Shown piece after piece: positions 19,701 to 27,754 of a stretch of 64,000 nt of DNA. A model generated the notes under the pieces. The model was not told where the DNA came from and did not search any database. It saw only the letters and a list, made by a program, of their open reading frames with translations. The position numbers were made by a program, and so were the translations under genes. The stretch lies in contig NZ_CP117416.1 of the NCBI RefSeq assembly GCF_028606985.1, positions 375,501-439,500 on the forward strand, in the 5' to 3' direction. Source of the stretch: Paenibacillus kyungheensis (GTDB lineage: Bacteria > Bacillota > Bacilli > Paenibacillales > Paenibacillaceae). Each line of letters opens with the position of its first letter. The first letter of the stretch is position 1.

Positions 19701-20019
19701 TCCTACGATAGCTACTGTATCAGCAACTTCTGAATCGACTACAGATTCAGATACAACCGATACGATAGATCCTAAAGGCTCAACCAATGCTACAACCGAC
19801 ACAGGAACAACCGATTCTTCTACATCAAGTACATTACCAACAGAAGAAACAGAACCTGTATCTGAAGCTCAGTTGACTGAAAGTAATCCATATACAGTCA
19901 CGATTGATTTGCCAGCCAAAACAGATAGTCATAATATCAACAAAATCAAAATTGATAGCACTGAATATGCTATAACATCTATTAGTGCAGATTCAGCAAC
20001 AACTGATTCCTCTAGCTAA
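16786..20019 (+). CDS. GAP1-like GTPase-associated protein with one TM helix and Ser/Thr-rich outer domain
   Basis: 1077 residues from TTG 16786, preceded by GAGGGGAGAGG and overlapping the GTPase stop. The N-terminal ~160 residues (start MSLFSNALIDQQMYTREKSG, then SFFSHNYVIP-like segment) resemble the GAP1-N2 type domain that partners TRAFAC GTPases; a helical middle part corresponds to GAP1-M. One transmembrane helix (804-826) follows a basic stretch, so the N-terminal 800 residues are inside. The outside part is Ser/Thr/Asn-rich, including five Ser-Asn repeats, and ends in a small beta-like segment. Family assignment is from memory of the domain pattern; a membrane-tethered GTPase effector is the inferred role. 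Confidence 0.82.
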   Translation: MSLFSNALIDQQMYTREKSGIFRSTEGYDTIAKSSGLDNSFIKKYIHPLCVYDAPAELLAKGEKEDALFPSALQLVRLENGDIVLGTSHYVNADFTGLRSTFFSHNYVIPAVRAEEWVHHYDRWLQADFEEKYDVEQGQDLPQLQDIPSTPSASNSMAVLEELGIDGATFRQLIGAVMSAIHKRRKVYISLNVPITELSVYAKRLTAVITEALPYAFRRRLGFTTYAKEPESRKGIQLMFVESGSIRAGDRNIERDYHFDWSTGRIHPAQPEKAGQVYTEWVWEHITQPDQLRALQEFADSGQAGIDASTEELPDPAHYDEWTTLFRVEAGDEQLYSEHPAAILQSLLTHLRPAGALDSAMRVNDLFLSRFDREFDEVRTGVVPDIAIAECFAEYYGIDEVHTGRKIVEYFIWAIRNAVAAGQTAASQAFYVMMEKHPALNDAFIKMAGSQPSLAVMLLNPLIERKFHQAQTVEEVIQLAVEWGTTYPDLLEMDDYCNRAGQSFMEALRHSSDLMIATGKVFTLLDEVDTGSLHGKVIPPEAWRQSGLGDDMRASAERLLLNDLEWSTLTREKLLQADFLSLPLPSDEYPERADRRLNAKKLALQLLYIWFTEKELSADLMNLLHQLQPNEKDQVQQLGRLWLANDIRKGQFGRLAAAFSYSAEPNDLDYSAMVEAVRQHASTPEQIYTFFHWSEGRAEFMLPDPASSTSDHLLDKDRARTADTPKKTSGRKSQSPRFVPAYETAILAYFRRHDPEAFRRGELASQAKADFPKEGAALRAVYLKARDELATPLSKWFKRNRKRMPLLALLAVVLLVAIGGLSVYALKVFGVITVEQAAPAVDPIPEVTEPPTETVQLPKVVVTLLTPDADTSATPTTGTDNSSTSNSNSNSNSNATGLAFHFADLATCEAFKPTKATLLMGNGQKVDYTQLNAKSLCKTSTSSGNTSSDSSAEDSTTNRTDDTSSTTGMSDNPTIATVSATSESTTDSDTTDTIDPKGSTNATTDTGTTDSSTSSTLPTEETEPVSEAQLTESNPYTVTIDLPAKTDSHNINKIKIDSTEYAITSISADSATTDSSS
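19438..19467 (+). repeat. AGTAAT microsatellite inside the GAP1-like gene
   Basis: Five tandem copies of the hexamer AGTAAT encode (Ser-Asn)5 in the extracytoplasmic linker. In-frame hexamer changes would lengthen or shorten the linker without frameshift. Confidence 0.9.
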
Positions 20020-20031
20020 ACGTTTGAATGT

Positions 20032-20073
20032 GCAAAAGCTCGCTTTTCTGTTTTTAAGAAAGCGAGCTTTTGC
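20032..20073 (+). terminator. Terminator after the GAP1-like gene
   Basis: GCAAAAGCTCGCTTT pairs with AAAGCGAGCTTTTGC around a T-rich loop. The stem is strong but the T tract is short and within the right arm. It separates the GTPase run from the YheC/YheD genes. Confidence 0.75.
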
Positions 20074-20125
20074 TATATGTTGTACTATGAAATCACAACA
20101 AGAGTAGAAAGCAAAGGAGATCATT

Positions 20126-21166
20126 ATGGAAAAACGATTGTCGATTGGCATGATGATTGGCTGGAAAATACGATTAGATTTACCTCTGGCTTGTGCATTA
20201 ATAGCACACAGTCAAGAAGTTGATTTTTTCTACTTTTATCCTGCGGGTATAGATGAACAGACGCGTACGATTGAAGGGCAAGCATGGGACGGCACACAAT
20301 GGGTCACCGGAATATTTGCATATCCTGATGTGATCTATGATCGGATGCGTCGCAAAGGTTCAGATCAATTCGGTAATATCTATGAAAAATTAGCAGGTAT
20401 TCCTATCACTCATACGCTGAGAGGACGTTCTATTGTCAAAACGAAAGTTTATAATGTGCTTCGCGGGGATGCGAATTTGAAAAAGTCACTGATCCCTTTT
20501 ATGACGATGAGAGATCCTGAAAAAGTCATCGAATTTGTTCATAAACATCAACGTGTGATTTTCAAAGCAGATGGTGGGGCATCTGCTCAAAATATGTTTA
20601 CAGTAGAAGTGAAAGATGATGGATATGAAGTGTTCGATCAGACTTATTTGCATACGATGAATCAGGAACAAATGCTCGAGGTGGTTACGGTATTGATTGA
20701 ACGTAGATATTGTGCACAGAAATTAATTCAAAGTACAACAGTGCAAGAGTTTCCATTTTTTATTCGTGTTCATGTATCCAAAGACGGTCAAGGGCAATGG
20801 ATGGTTGCGTTCTGTTCAGTCTCTTTGTCGCTTAATCCGATGATCAAAGTAACGAATAGCGAAAGTACATTTCGTGTGACCACCACATGGACTCGTTTTC
20901 TCAATCATCAATTCGGAGAACAACCGGGTGGTTCAATGGATCGCAAAATTCAAGCATATGCGATTGAAATCTCGCAATATCTTGAACAGCAATGGGGTAC
21001 AGGATTTCACGAAATAGGATTAGACCTCGGAATTGATAAGCAAAATAAAATTCGATTGTTTGAAGCAGGTCTGGGGATACCGGATACTTCTTTCCATAAT
21101 ATAGAGCTGGCTCAGCCTGCGATCGCTTACTGTCAATACTTAGTACGTCAGTCGCAATCTTCTTAA
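20126..21166 (+). CDS. YheC/YheD-family ATP-grasp protein, copy 1
   Basis: 346 residues. The opening MEKRLSIGMMIGW and the internal DVIYDRMRRKGSDQFGNIYE block are typical of YheC/YheD endospore coat-associated proteins of Bacillus. The second half has the ATP-grasp pattern, with VIFKADGG as the ATP-binding lysine strand and EIGLDLGID...IRLFEAG as the metal-binding end. Such proteins are thought to ligate amino acids or modify spore coat components; the reaction is unproven. Ribosome binding site AAAGGAG. A closely similar paralogue follows after 63 bp, indicating tandem duplication. Confidence 0.88.
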   Translation: MEKRLSIGMMIGWKIRLDLPLACALIAHSQEVDFFYFYPAGIDEQTRTIEGQAWDGTQWVTGIFAYPDVIYDRMRRKGSDQFGNIYEKLAGIPITHTLRGRSIVKTKVYNVLRGDANLKKSLIPFMTMRDPEKVIEFVHKHQRVIFKADGGASAQNMFTVEVKDDGYEVFDQTYLHTMNQEQMLEVVTVLIERRYCAQKLIQSTTVQEFPFFIRVHVSKDGQGQWMVAFCSVSLSLNPMIKVTNSESTFRVTTTWTRFLNHQFGEQPGGSMDRKIQAYAIEISQYLEQQWGTGFHEIGLDLGIDKQNKIRLFEAGLGIPDTSFHNIELAQPAIAYCQYLVRQSQSS

Positions 21167-21229
21167 AAAGCGATTATAGCTTGTTTAATCTATCTATAAA
21201 TACATTGGATAAAAGCAAAGGAGAATATG

Positions 21230-22270
21230 ATGGAGAAGCGATTGTCGATTGGAATGCTTATCGGTTGGAAAATAGAGCCTGAATTGTGTCTAGCCAGTGC
21301 GATGGCAGCTAGCAGTCATCAAGCGGACTTTTTCTATTTCTACCCTGGCGATGTGAAGGAAGCAACACGTACGATTCGTGGCAAAGAATGGAATGGTACA
21401 AAATGGGTCTACAACACTTTTGATTATCCTGATGTGATCTATGATCGCATGCGCCGTAGAGGATCAGATCAATTCGGCAATATTTATGAAAAGTTAGCGG
21501 GTATTCCAATAACACATACCCTTATAGGCAAGTCGATGTACAAAACAAAAGTGTACAATCTACTGTTAGGTCATCCTGAGCTTAAAAAAATCGTAATCCC
21601 TTTTATGACTATGCGAGAACCGGAGAAAGTGATTGAATTTATTCAGCAACATCAGCAAGTGGTACTCAAAGCCGATCGAGGGGCTAAAGGCGAGAATACA
21701 TTTACAGCAGAAGTAAAAGGAGACATGCTGGAAGTATTCGATCAGACGTATATTCATCAGATGAACGCTGAGCAAACGATAGCTTTGGTAGAATTATTGA
21801 CGGAACGACGCTATTGTGTACAAAAATTAGTGCAGAGTAGTACCGTTATACAAGGATTTCCTTTTTATATTCGAGTGCATATTGCCAAAAATGGCAAAAA
21901 CGAATGGATTGTCGCTTTTTGTTCAGCAGGGATTTCTTTAAAATCCAATATTAAAATAGCCAACAGCAAAAAAACACTGACTGTATCTACCACATGGAAT
22001 CGATTTTTGGAGCATCAATTTGGTGAAGAAGTGAACGGGCCGATGGATCAAAAAATACAAAAAACTGCCTTACAATTAGCAAATTATTTGGAATCACAAA
22101 TCGGATCAGGATTTCATGAAATCGGGTTGGATATTGGTGTAGATGAACATCGCAATATTTGCTTATTTGAAGCTGGAATCGGACTACCATCGACACTGTT
22201 TAACTACGTAGAATTGGCGCGCCCGGCTATCGAGTACAGTCTATATCTAGCACGTCAATCATTGAAATAG
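21230..22270 (+). CDS. YheC/YheD-family ATP-grasp protein, copy 2
   Basis: 346 residues from the second of two adjacent ATGs; AAAGGAG (21217-21223) is 6 nt before it. It follows copy 1 closely along its whole length: same start motif, a near-identical YDRMRRRGSDQFGNIYEKLA block, VVLKADRG and EIGLDIGVD. Differences are spread evenly, so the copies have diverged for some time and both look intact. Presumably spore-coat related like copy 1, with a possible change of substrate. Confidence 0.88.
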   Translation: MEKRLSIGMLIGWKIEPELCLASAMAASSHQADFFYFYPGDVKEATRTIRGKEWNGTKWVYNTFDYPDVIYDRMRRRGSDQFGNIYEKLAGIPITHTLIGKSMYKTKVYNLLLGHPELKKIVIPFMTMREPEKVIEFIQQHQQVVLKADRGAKGENTFTAEVKGDMLEVFDQTYIHQMNAEQTIALVELLTERRYCVQKLVQSSTVIQGFPFYIRVHIAKNGKNEWIVAFCSAGISLKSNIKIANSKKTLTVSTTWNRFLEHQFGEEVNGPMDQKIQKTALQLANYLESQIGSGFHEIGLDIGVDEHRNICLFEAGIGLPSTLFNYVELARPAIEYSLYLARQSLK

Positions 22271-22308
22271 CATATATCATCATTTTGGAGATGAAAGGAA
22301 AGGTAGAT

Positions 22309-24015
22309 ATGGTTATCAACGCTGATATTCATCGGAATACTTGTGATTTTGATGTGTTGATTGTAGGCGCAGGCCCCACAGGACTTACGCTAGCAATTGA
22401 ACTAGCAAGACGCGGTATATCGTATCGAATTATTGACAAAGCGCCGCATCCTTCCAAATATTCCAAAGCATTAGGTGTGATGGCACGTACATTAGAATTA
22501 TTACATCAAGCAGAGGTGGCAGATACATTAATAGCTCAAGGGCATCAAGTCACAGGGATGCAAGCATCTAGCTATAACAAAGTATTAGCACAGGTAAACT
22601 TTACTTCATTAATTCAAAGCCCTTACCCCTACGTACTGATGGTTCCGCAAAGTATCACCGAACAAGTGCTAATTGATCGTTTAACATCACTTGGAGGTAC
22701 TGTAGAGCGACAAGTGCAATTAACTGCTTTGCAACAGCTAGATCAGCCTCAGCAATATGTACAGGCAATTATTCAACATACAGACAAATCTGTTCAGTCT
22801 GAAGAAAAGATATTGGCACGCTGGGTAGTCGGTTGCGATGGAGCTCATAGTACTGTGCGCCATCTCAGTGACATTGCTTTTGAAGGCGAAGTACTGGCTC
22901 AATCGTTTGCTCTAGCTGATGTACAGATCGATTGGAAGCAAGATCATAATAAGCTGTATGTCTATCTGAATAAAGGCTATCTGACAGCTCTTTTCCCGAT
23001 GCTGGATCATCGACACCGGGTTATTATTGGCATGCCACCGGATCATGCTGTAACTTCCTCTACTTCTGATCAATCTATTGAATTAGAAGATATTCAAGCG
23101 GTATTGGATATTTGTCTGCCGATCAAAGTCACTATTTCAGATCCGATCTGGTTAGCAAAATTTGCTGTACATCAACGGAAAGTGAAGTCTTATCGTACAG
23201 GTCGCATTTTTCTAGCAGGAGATGCTGCTCATATTCATTCACCTATCGGTGGACAAGGAATGAATACAGGGATTCAAGATGCATTTAATCTAGGTTGGAA
23301 ATTAGCGCTAGTCTGTCAGGGGTATGCTTCCGATACTATACTGGATAGCTATCATGCTGAACGTGAACCGATTGGACGACAATTGCTACGTGGAACCTCT
23401 CTTTTTACCCGGTTAGCGACAACCCGATATTCTGTACCGATTGCGATTCGCAATACAGTCGCTCCATTACTATCTTCTCGTAAAGTAATCCAAAAGCGAT
23501 TGTTCAGTCTAATCTCCGAAACAGGATTGGCTTATCCCCACAGCCCTATTGTGCAACAAGGCAAAGGCTGGCAACGACCAATGCTTCATGCAGGAGAGCG
23601 AGCACCTGATGGAGGATACGGACAATCATCTCGCCATACGCTACTTTTATTTACAGGAGAACATCCTGTAGTCGCAAGCCCGAAGCCACCCACACTTGAA
23701 GATGAGATCGAAGAGCCAGATCACCGTTCATTACTGAATCAAGTAGCTGTGAAATGGAAAGATATTATTGATATCCATATTTTATTACCGGATCAACCAT
23801 TAATGACTCCTTTAACACTACCCACACATATTCATACCGATCCAGACAATCATCTGCATCAACAATATGGAATGGGCAAAGGTGGCTATGTGCTGATTCG
23901 TCCAGATGGATATATCAGTTATATTGGCAGTCTAAGTGATGAAATGGACTTGATTGGCTGGGTACATCGTTCTTTTCAGATACCGGCTAGACCTTCCTCA
24001 TCTATTCAATTGTAG
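22309..24015 (+). CDS. FAD-dependent aromatic monooxygenase (PheA/TfdB-like)
   Basis: 568 residues from ATG 22309, which has AAAGGAAAGG about 9 nt upstream; an in-frame TTG at 22285 is less likely. The FAD Rossmann motif GAGPTGLTLAIELARRG, the internal GCDGAHSTVR (DG motif) and GDAAHIHSPIGGQGMNTG (second FAD motif) define class A flavoprotein hydroxylases. The ~150-residue thioredoxin-like C-terminal domain matches PheA/TfdB-type phenol hydroxylases. It hydroxylates an aromatic or polyketide substrate with NAD(P)H and O2. It starts 38 nt after the YheC/D pair and may be cotranscribed; substrate unknown. Confidence 0.9.
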   Translation: MVINADIHRNTCDFDVLIVGAGPTGLTLAIELARRGISYRIIDKAPHPSKYSKALGVMARTLELLHQAEVADTLIAQGHQVTGMQASSYNKVLAQVNFTSLIQSPYPYVLMVPQSITEQVLIDRLTSLGGTVERQVQLTALQQLDQPQQYVQAIIQHTDKSVQSEEKILARWVVGCDGAHSTVRHLSDIAFEGEVLAQSFALADVQIDWKQDHNKLYVYLNKGYLTALFPMLDHRHRVIIGMPPDHAVTSSTSDQSIELEDIQAVLDICLPIKVTISDPIWLAKFAVHQRKVKSYRTGRIFLAGDAAHIHSPIGGQGMNTGIQDAFNLGWKLALVCQGYASDTILDSYHAEREPIGRQLLRGTSLFTRLATTRYSVPIAIRNTVAPLLSSRKVIQKRLFSLISETGLAYPHSPIVQQGKGWQRPMLHAGERAPDGGYGQSSRHTLLLFTGEHPVVASPKPPTLEDEIEEPDHRSLLNQVAVKWKDIIDIHILLPDQPLMTPLTLPTHIHTDPDNHLHQQYGMGKGGYVLIRPDGYISYIGSLSDEMDLIGWVHRSFQIPARPSSSIQL

Positions 24016-24156
24016 AAAATCTGTAGAAAATAAAAAGAAATAAACGAAAATATGTTCGTAACCTATACCATTCTTCGGTCTGCTTCATGTATAATGGGAT
24101 ATTATGTTTACCAAACGGATGATCAATATTATTAAAGGAAAGGCAAGGAGTCTATT

Positions 24157-27100
24157 ATGCATTCACCATCGCCACTATCCTATACAGACAGAACCTATAC
24201 GGCATTATTAAGCTTCGAAGAAGATCGAGGCTTTTTCCTGCATATTTCACGCGCCGATGGAGTCGTTGAAGAGGAACAAGCTGAGGAAGTACAGCAGATG
24301 GTTATGGGTAAAACGCTTCGTAATGCTGAACATAGATGGCAACACTCCTCTTACGGTCATAGCGAATGTCTGCTCAAACCGGAAGAAGCGCACAAATTAT
24401 ATACACGATTGACCAGATTAGTACCGGGCACATTAGAGTTATTTGATGGTACACCGATTGAAGCAAGTTACGATGGTAGCGCTGAAGCTGTTCTTTCTGG
24501 CGGGAGTGAACCTGCTACGACTATCGCTATCTCTACATCTTCAGAATCAAGCTATAGTGTAGATGATCTGGATCATTATCTTGAAGATATTCCTGATGAA
24601 GAAATCGTCTATGGTATCGATCCTGCCTATGCACAAGATCAGTCTTTTCAAGTTGCTGAAGAATATATTCCTTATGCTGCTCCAGAAGAATTTACAGATA
24701 GTATTCATATGGATGCCAAATGGGTGCTTGAAGGCAGACGAGACGAGAAAAATGGTGTCGGACAAGTCACAGCTGTACCGATGATCGAGATCAGTGGGAT
24801 TCGCTATCCTGCTGTAGAATTATCACGTCGTCTGGGTGCATCTGGAACGTATGTTGGATTACATGAGCATGGACAGATCGAAGCAGATGTATTACGCGAA
24901 TTAGGGTTAGGGCCTATGGGTAGAATGGCTGACGGTACATCACTTGATAAAAATAGTAAATTAACATCGCAAGAAATTATTCAGCGTGGTTCTGAACGAC
25001 TCAGCGGCCCGTGGGAACAATTGCTGATTCCAGATTTGGCTTTACCGGGTACAGAACGTGATTTGGCGCAACATTTTGATTTTCTAACGCATTGGGGAAT
25101 TTCTGGCGGGATTTTAGGCGGAGTGATGAAGCATAGTGAATCGCTACAGCATTTTCTGGAAGCTTATATTCGCAAATTTCCAGCATGTAAGATTGCGATT
25201 ATTGGTAAAAAGCCTTTACTGACTGGATTGCAAAAGCTATGGCAACCGACACTCGGATCATACTGGCAAGAAGCATCTGAATTGTCGAGCAAGACCAGCT
25301 CAACCAAAAATAAATCGACATTACCATTGATTGCTGTACCTGCTAGTCTATTGACTGGAAGAACAGCGCTGTTGCCAGGTGGAGTCGATATTGCGATTTA
25401 TTTAGAACCTGATGAATTAACAGATAGTGTAACGAGCAAAGTATACAAAGCTATGAATAAGTTAACTACCCGCTTACGGTTGGCGATCTATGCAGAAGGT
25501 CAACATTTGGATGAACCTCATATGCGAACAGCTCAGACCAGTCTGCTCAAATTATTTCATTCCGTAGTACGTGAATACGCGATTGTCGATCCCGACCATC
25601 CATTGACCGAGTTACCACCTGCTTTTCCGATGGTGGTCAAGCGTGCACTTCAATCGGGATTGCCACAAGTAAGTGAACACAAAGGTGGATTTGCTGAATT
25701 TGAATGGGGAACAGAAGAACGGGGATTGCGTATTCCTGAACGTCCTGCTGACCTTTCTATTCCTATGATGGATACCACTGTAGACGAAGATTGGAAAAAA
25801 GATCATATTATCTATGACCATCAAGGCTGGTTACAGTCTTTTCAATATAAAAAAGAAGATAGTCCTTCTGTTACTTTGCCACCTGAATCTACAGCAGATC
25901 CACAATCTGCAAGCGAGAGAGAACAGGACGACATCAGTGGCTATGAAATGGATCTTAATCAACCACCTACTTACAAAGTAGTTCATTCTACTGGAAAAAG
26001 TACTTCTATTCCGGTCAATACTGCTTCGATGTCTGCATGGAAGATTCCGCCTATAAATGCTGCTGAACATGAAAGCATTTATTCGCAGGATCAAGCAAAA
26101 GGCGATATCGCAGAAGTCGATTCGTTGGTAGATCATCGTGTTGCTCATGATAATCATGCACAAGAGATCGTGCTAGATAGCGAACTTGCACCACGCTATG
26201 TATCGTATGAAGATTCATCGAAGTATAGTTCATCAGAGACCGATGAAGAATTGCGCTCTCAATCATCAATTCAGACCGCAGAGCATGTTTTTGCGAAGCG
26301 TGCACATGAAATGATAGAACATCGTGAAGAAGAAGCTGAATTTGTTCCATTTATGAGTTATTGGCCGACTTATGAGAGTATGACATGGCGACAGAAAAAG
26401 TGGTATTTCTACTGGCGTCAAGAAGTACGTGAAGGTCGATATCCAGCGACAGATTTATCGTATATTTTCTTAATGTGTTACGAAATTATCAATGGCGCAG
26501 GGTGGACAGAACCGTTAGAAGGGCATCAATATCTAATGAATCTATGGCGTCAATATCGCAAAAAGTTTATCAAATTAGATCGATATATTCCGCAGTGGGT
26601 ACTTGATTTTGGACAAGTTCATGACCTGCATGAACCGCTGAGTGAATTTATGATTGAAGCATCTGATCATTTGCCTACTGAATTAGCTGATCTGGAATGG
26701 GAACGTATCTGGTCATCTCAACCAGCACAGATTCCTTTTGCACTGGTTCATCAATTACTTGATTATGATATGCAACGTAGCCGATTTTATGTGGAAAAAG
26801 GTAGCGAATGGATACAAGAATATGTGCCTAAAGTGTTGGCGGCGGTCGATGCTTTTCTAGATAAACAGCAAGGAGCAAGGTTGATCCAGATTTTCCGTCC
26901 ACCTGTATACCGGGAGACTGAACGTTATTTGTTCCGCAGTGCTGTCTATGATGCTACAATCTACGGGCGCACTGTTACTGTCAGACGATTGCCGTTATGT
27001 GAACATAAGCCACTACGAGAATTTTTGACTGGTATTATCAAATTAACAGAAAATGAATTTCGTCGTCATCTGGAATTTAGCGGTCGACTTCGTATCAATC

Positions 27101-27747
27101 CACCGGTTGAACCAGAGATCGCTCGCTTGATCGAACGGTATATCAAGCGTATATTTACAGTGCCAGAAGAATTACCTGCACCAAGACAAGTGCAGATTGA
27201 TACATCGGTACTTGAACAATTACAAGCGGATTCTAATGTGGTACGTGATATGTTGACTTTGCGTGAAGAACAGAAGATTAGCAATGAAGAAGAATGGACA
27301 ACATGGATCGCTGAACATGCATTAGCTGTAGATGCTGACTCACCATTGGTAGAAGAAGAGCCAGAGATAGACACACAACAAGACACCCTCCAATCAGTAG
27401 ACGATACAGAGCAGACGTTACCGTTGCAATCTTCTCTTCCTCATCAGGATCAACCTATAGAAGAGATGAGGGTGAGCATTGCTCCGTTGCCTGCTGAACT
27501 GGATAACGAATGGCAAGAGTGGATTGATGGCTTACAGACGCATCATATTCAATTTTTGGGCGCATTGTTAGATGAAGCGGATGATTCAGTATTGCGTGAT
27601 ATCGCTAGTAAAGGTGGCACAATGCCAGCACTGCTAGTCGATGAAATTAATGATCTGGCGATGGATACAATCGGTGACCTTTTGCTTGAAGAAGGTACGA
27701 TTATGGAAGAATATAGAACAGTGCTTGATGCAATCATCATGAGGTGA
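24157..27747 (+). CDS. TerB-N/TerB-C domain protein with probable degenerate helicase-like N-terminal half
   Basis: 1196 residues. The C-terminal part has the TerB-N domain (about 728-935, opening WPTYESMTWRQKKWYFYWR) and the TerB-C domain (about 990-1190), a pair known from Ter-related stress systems that also carry helicases and ATPases. Residues ~555-720 are a disordered acidic linker. Residues ~190-480 look alpha/beta; FDFLTHWGISGGILGG (about 306-321) resembles the SNF2 segment before Walker A, but where DMGLGKT should be it reads VMKHSES, so an inactive SNF2-like fold is possible (inference). It ends 7 nt before the BrxD-like gene. AAGGAG precedes the ATG. Confidence 0.88.
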   Translation: MHSPSPLSYTDRTYTALLSFEEDRGFFLHISRADGVVEEEQAEEVQQMVMGKTLRNAEHRWQHSSYGHSECLLKPEEAHKLYTRLTRLVPGTLELFDGTPIEASYDGSAEAVLSGGSEPATTIAISTSSESSYSVDDLDHYLEDIPDEEIVYGIDPAYAQDQSFQVAEEYIPYAAPEEFTDSIHMDAKWVLEGRRDEKNGVGQVTAVPMIEISGIRYPAVELSRRLGASGTYVGLHEHGQIEADVLRELGLGPMGRMADGTSLDKNSKLTSQEIIQRGSERLSGPWEQLLIPDLALPGTERDLAQHFDFLTHWGISGGILGGVMKHSESLQHFLEAYIRKFPACKIAIIGKKPLLTGLQKLWQPTLGSYWQEASELSSKTSSTKNKSTLPLIAVPASLLTGRTALLPGGVDIAIYLEPDELTDSVTSKVYKAMNKLTTRLRLAIYAEGQHLDEPHMRTAQTSLLKLFHSVVREYAIVDPDHPLTELPPAFPMVVKRALQSGLPQVSEHKGGFAEFEWGTEERGLRIPERPADLSIPMMDTTVDEDWKKDHIIYDHQGWLQSFQYKKEDSPSVTLPPESTADPQSASEREQDDISGYEMDLNQPPTYKVVHSTGKSTSIPVNTASMSAWKIPPINAAEHESIYSQDQAKGDIAEVDSLVDHRVAHDNHAQEIVLDSELAPRYVSYEDSSKYSSSETDEELRSQSSIQTAEHVFAKRAHEMIEHREEEAEFVPFMSYWPTYESMTWRQKKWYFYWRQEVREGRYPATDLSYIFLMCYEIINGAGWTEPLEGHQYLMNLWRQYRKKFIKLDRYIPQWVLDFGQVHDLHEPLSEFMIEASDHLPTELADLEWERIWSSQPAQIPFALVHQLLDYDMQRSRFYVEKGSEWIQEYVPKVLAAVDAFLDKQQGARLIQIFRPPVYRETERYLFRSAVYDATIYGRTVTVRRLPLCEHKPLREFLTGIIKLTENEFRRHLEFSGRLRINPPVEPEIARLIERYIKRIFTVPEELPAPRQVQIDTSVLEQLQADSNVVRDMLTLREEQKISNEEEWTTWIAEHALAVDADSPLVEEEPEIDTQQDTLQSVDDTEQTLPLQSSLPHQDQPIEEMRVSIAPLPAELDNEWQEWIDGLQTHHIQFLGALLDEADDSVLRDIASKGGTMPALLVDEINDLAMDTIGDLLLEEGTIMEEYRTVLDAIIMR

Positions 27748-27754
27748 AAAGAAA

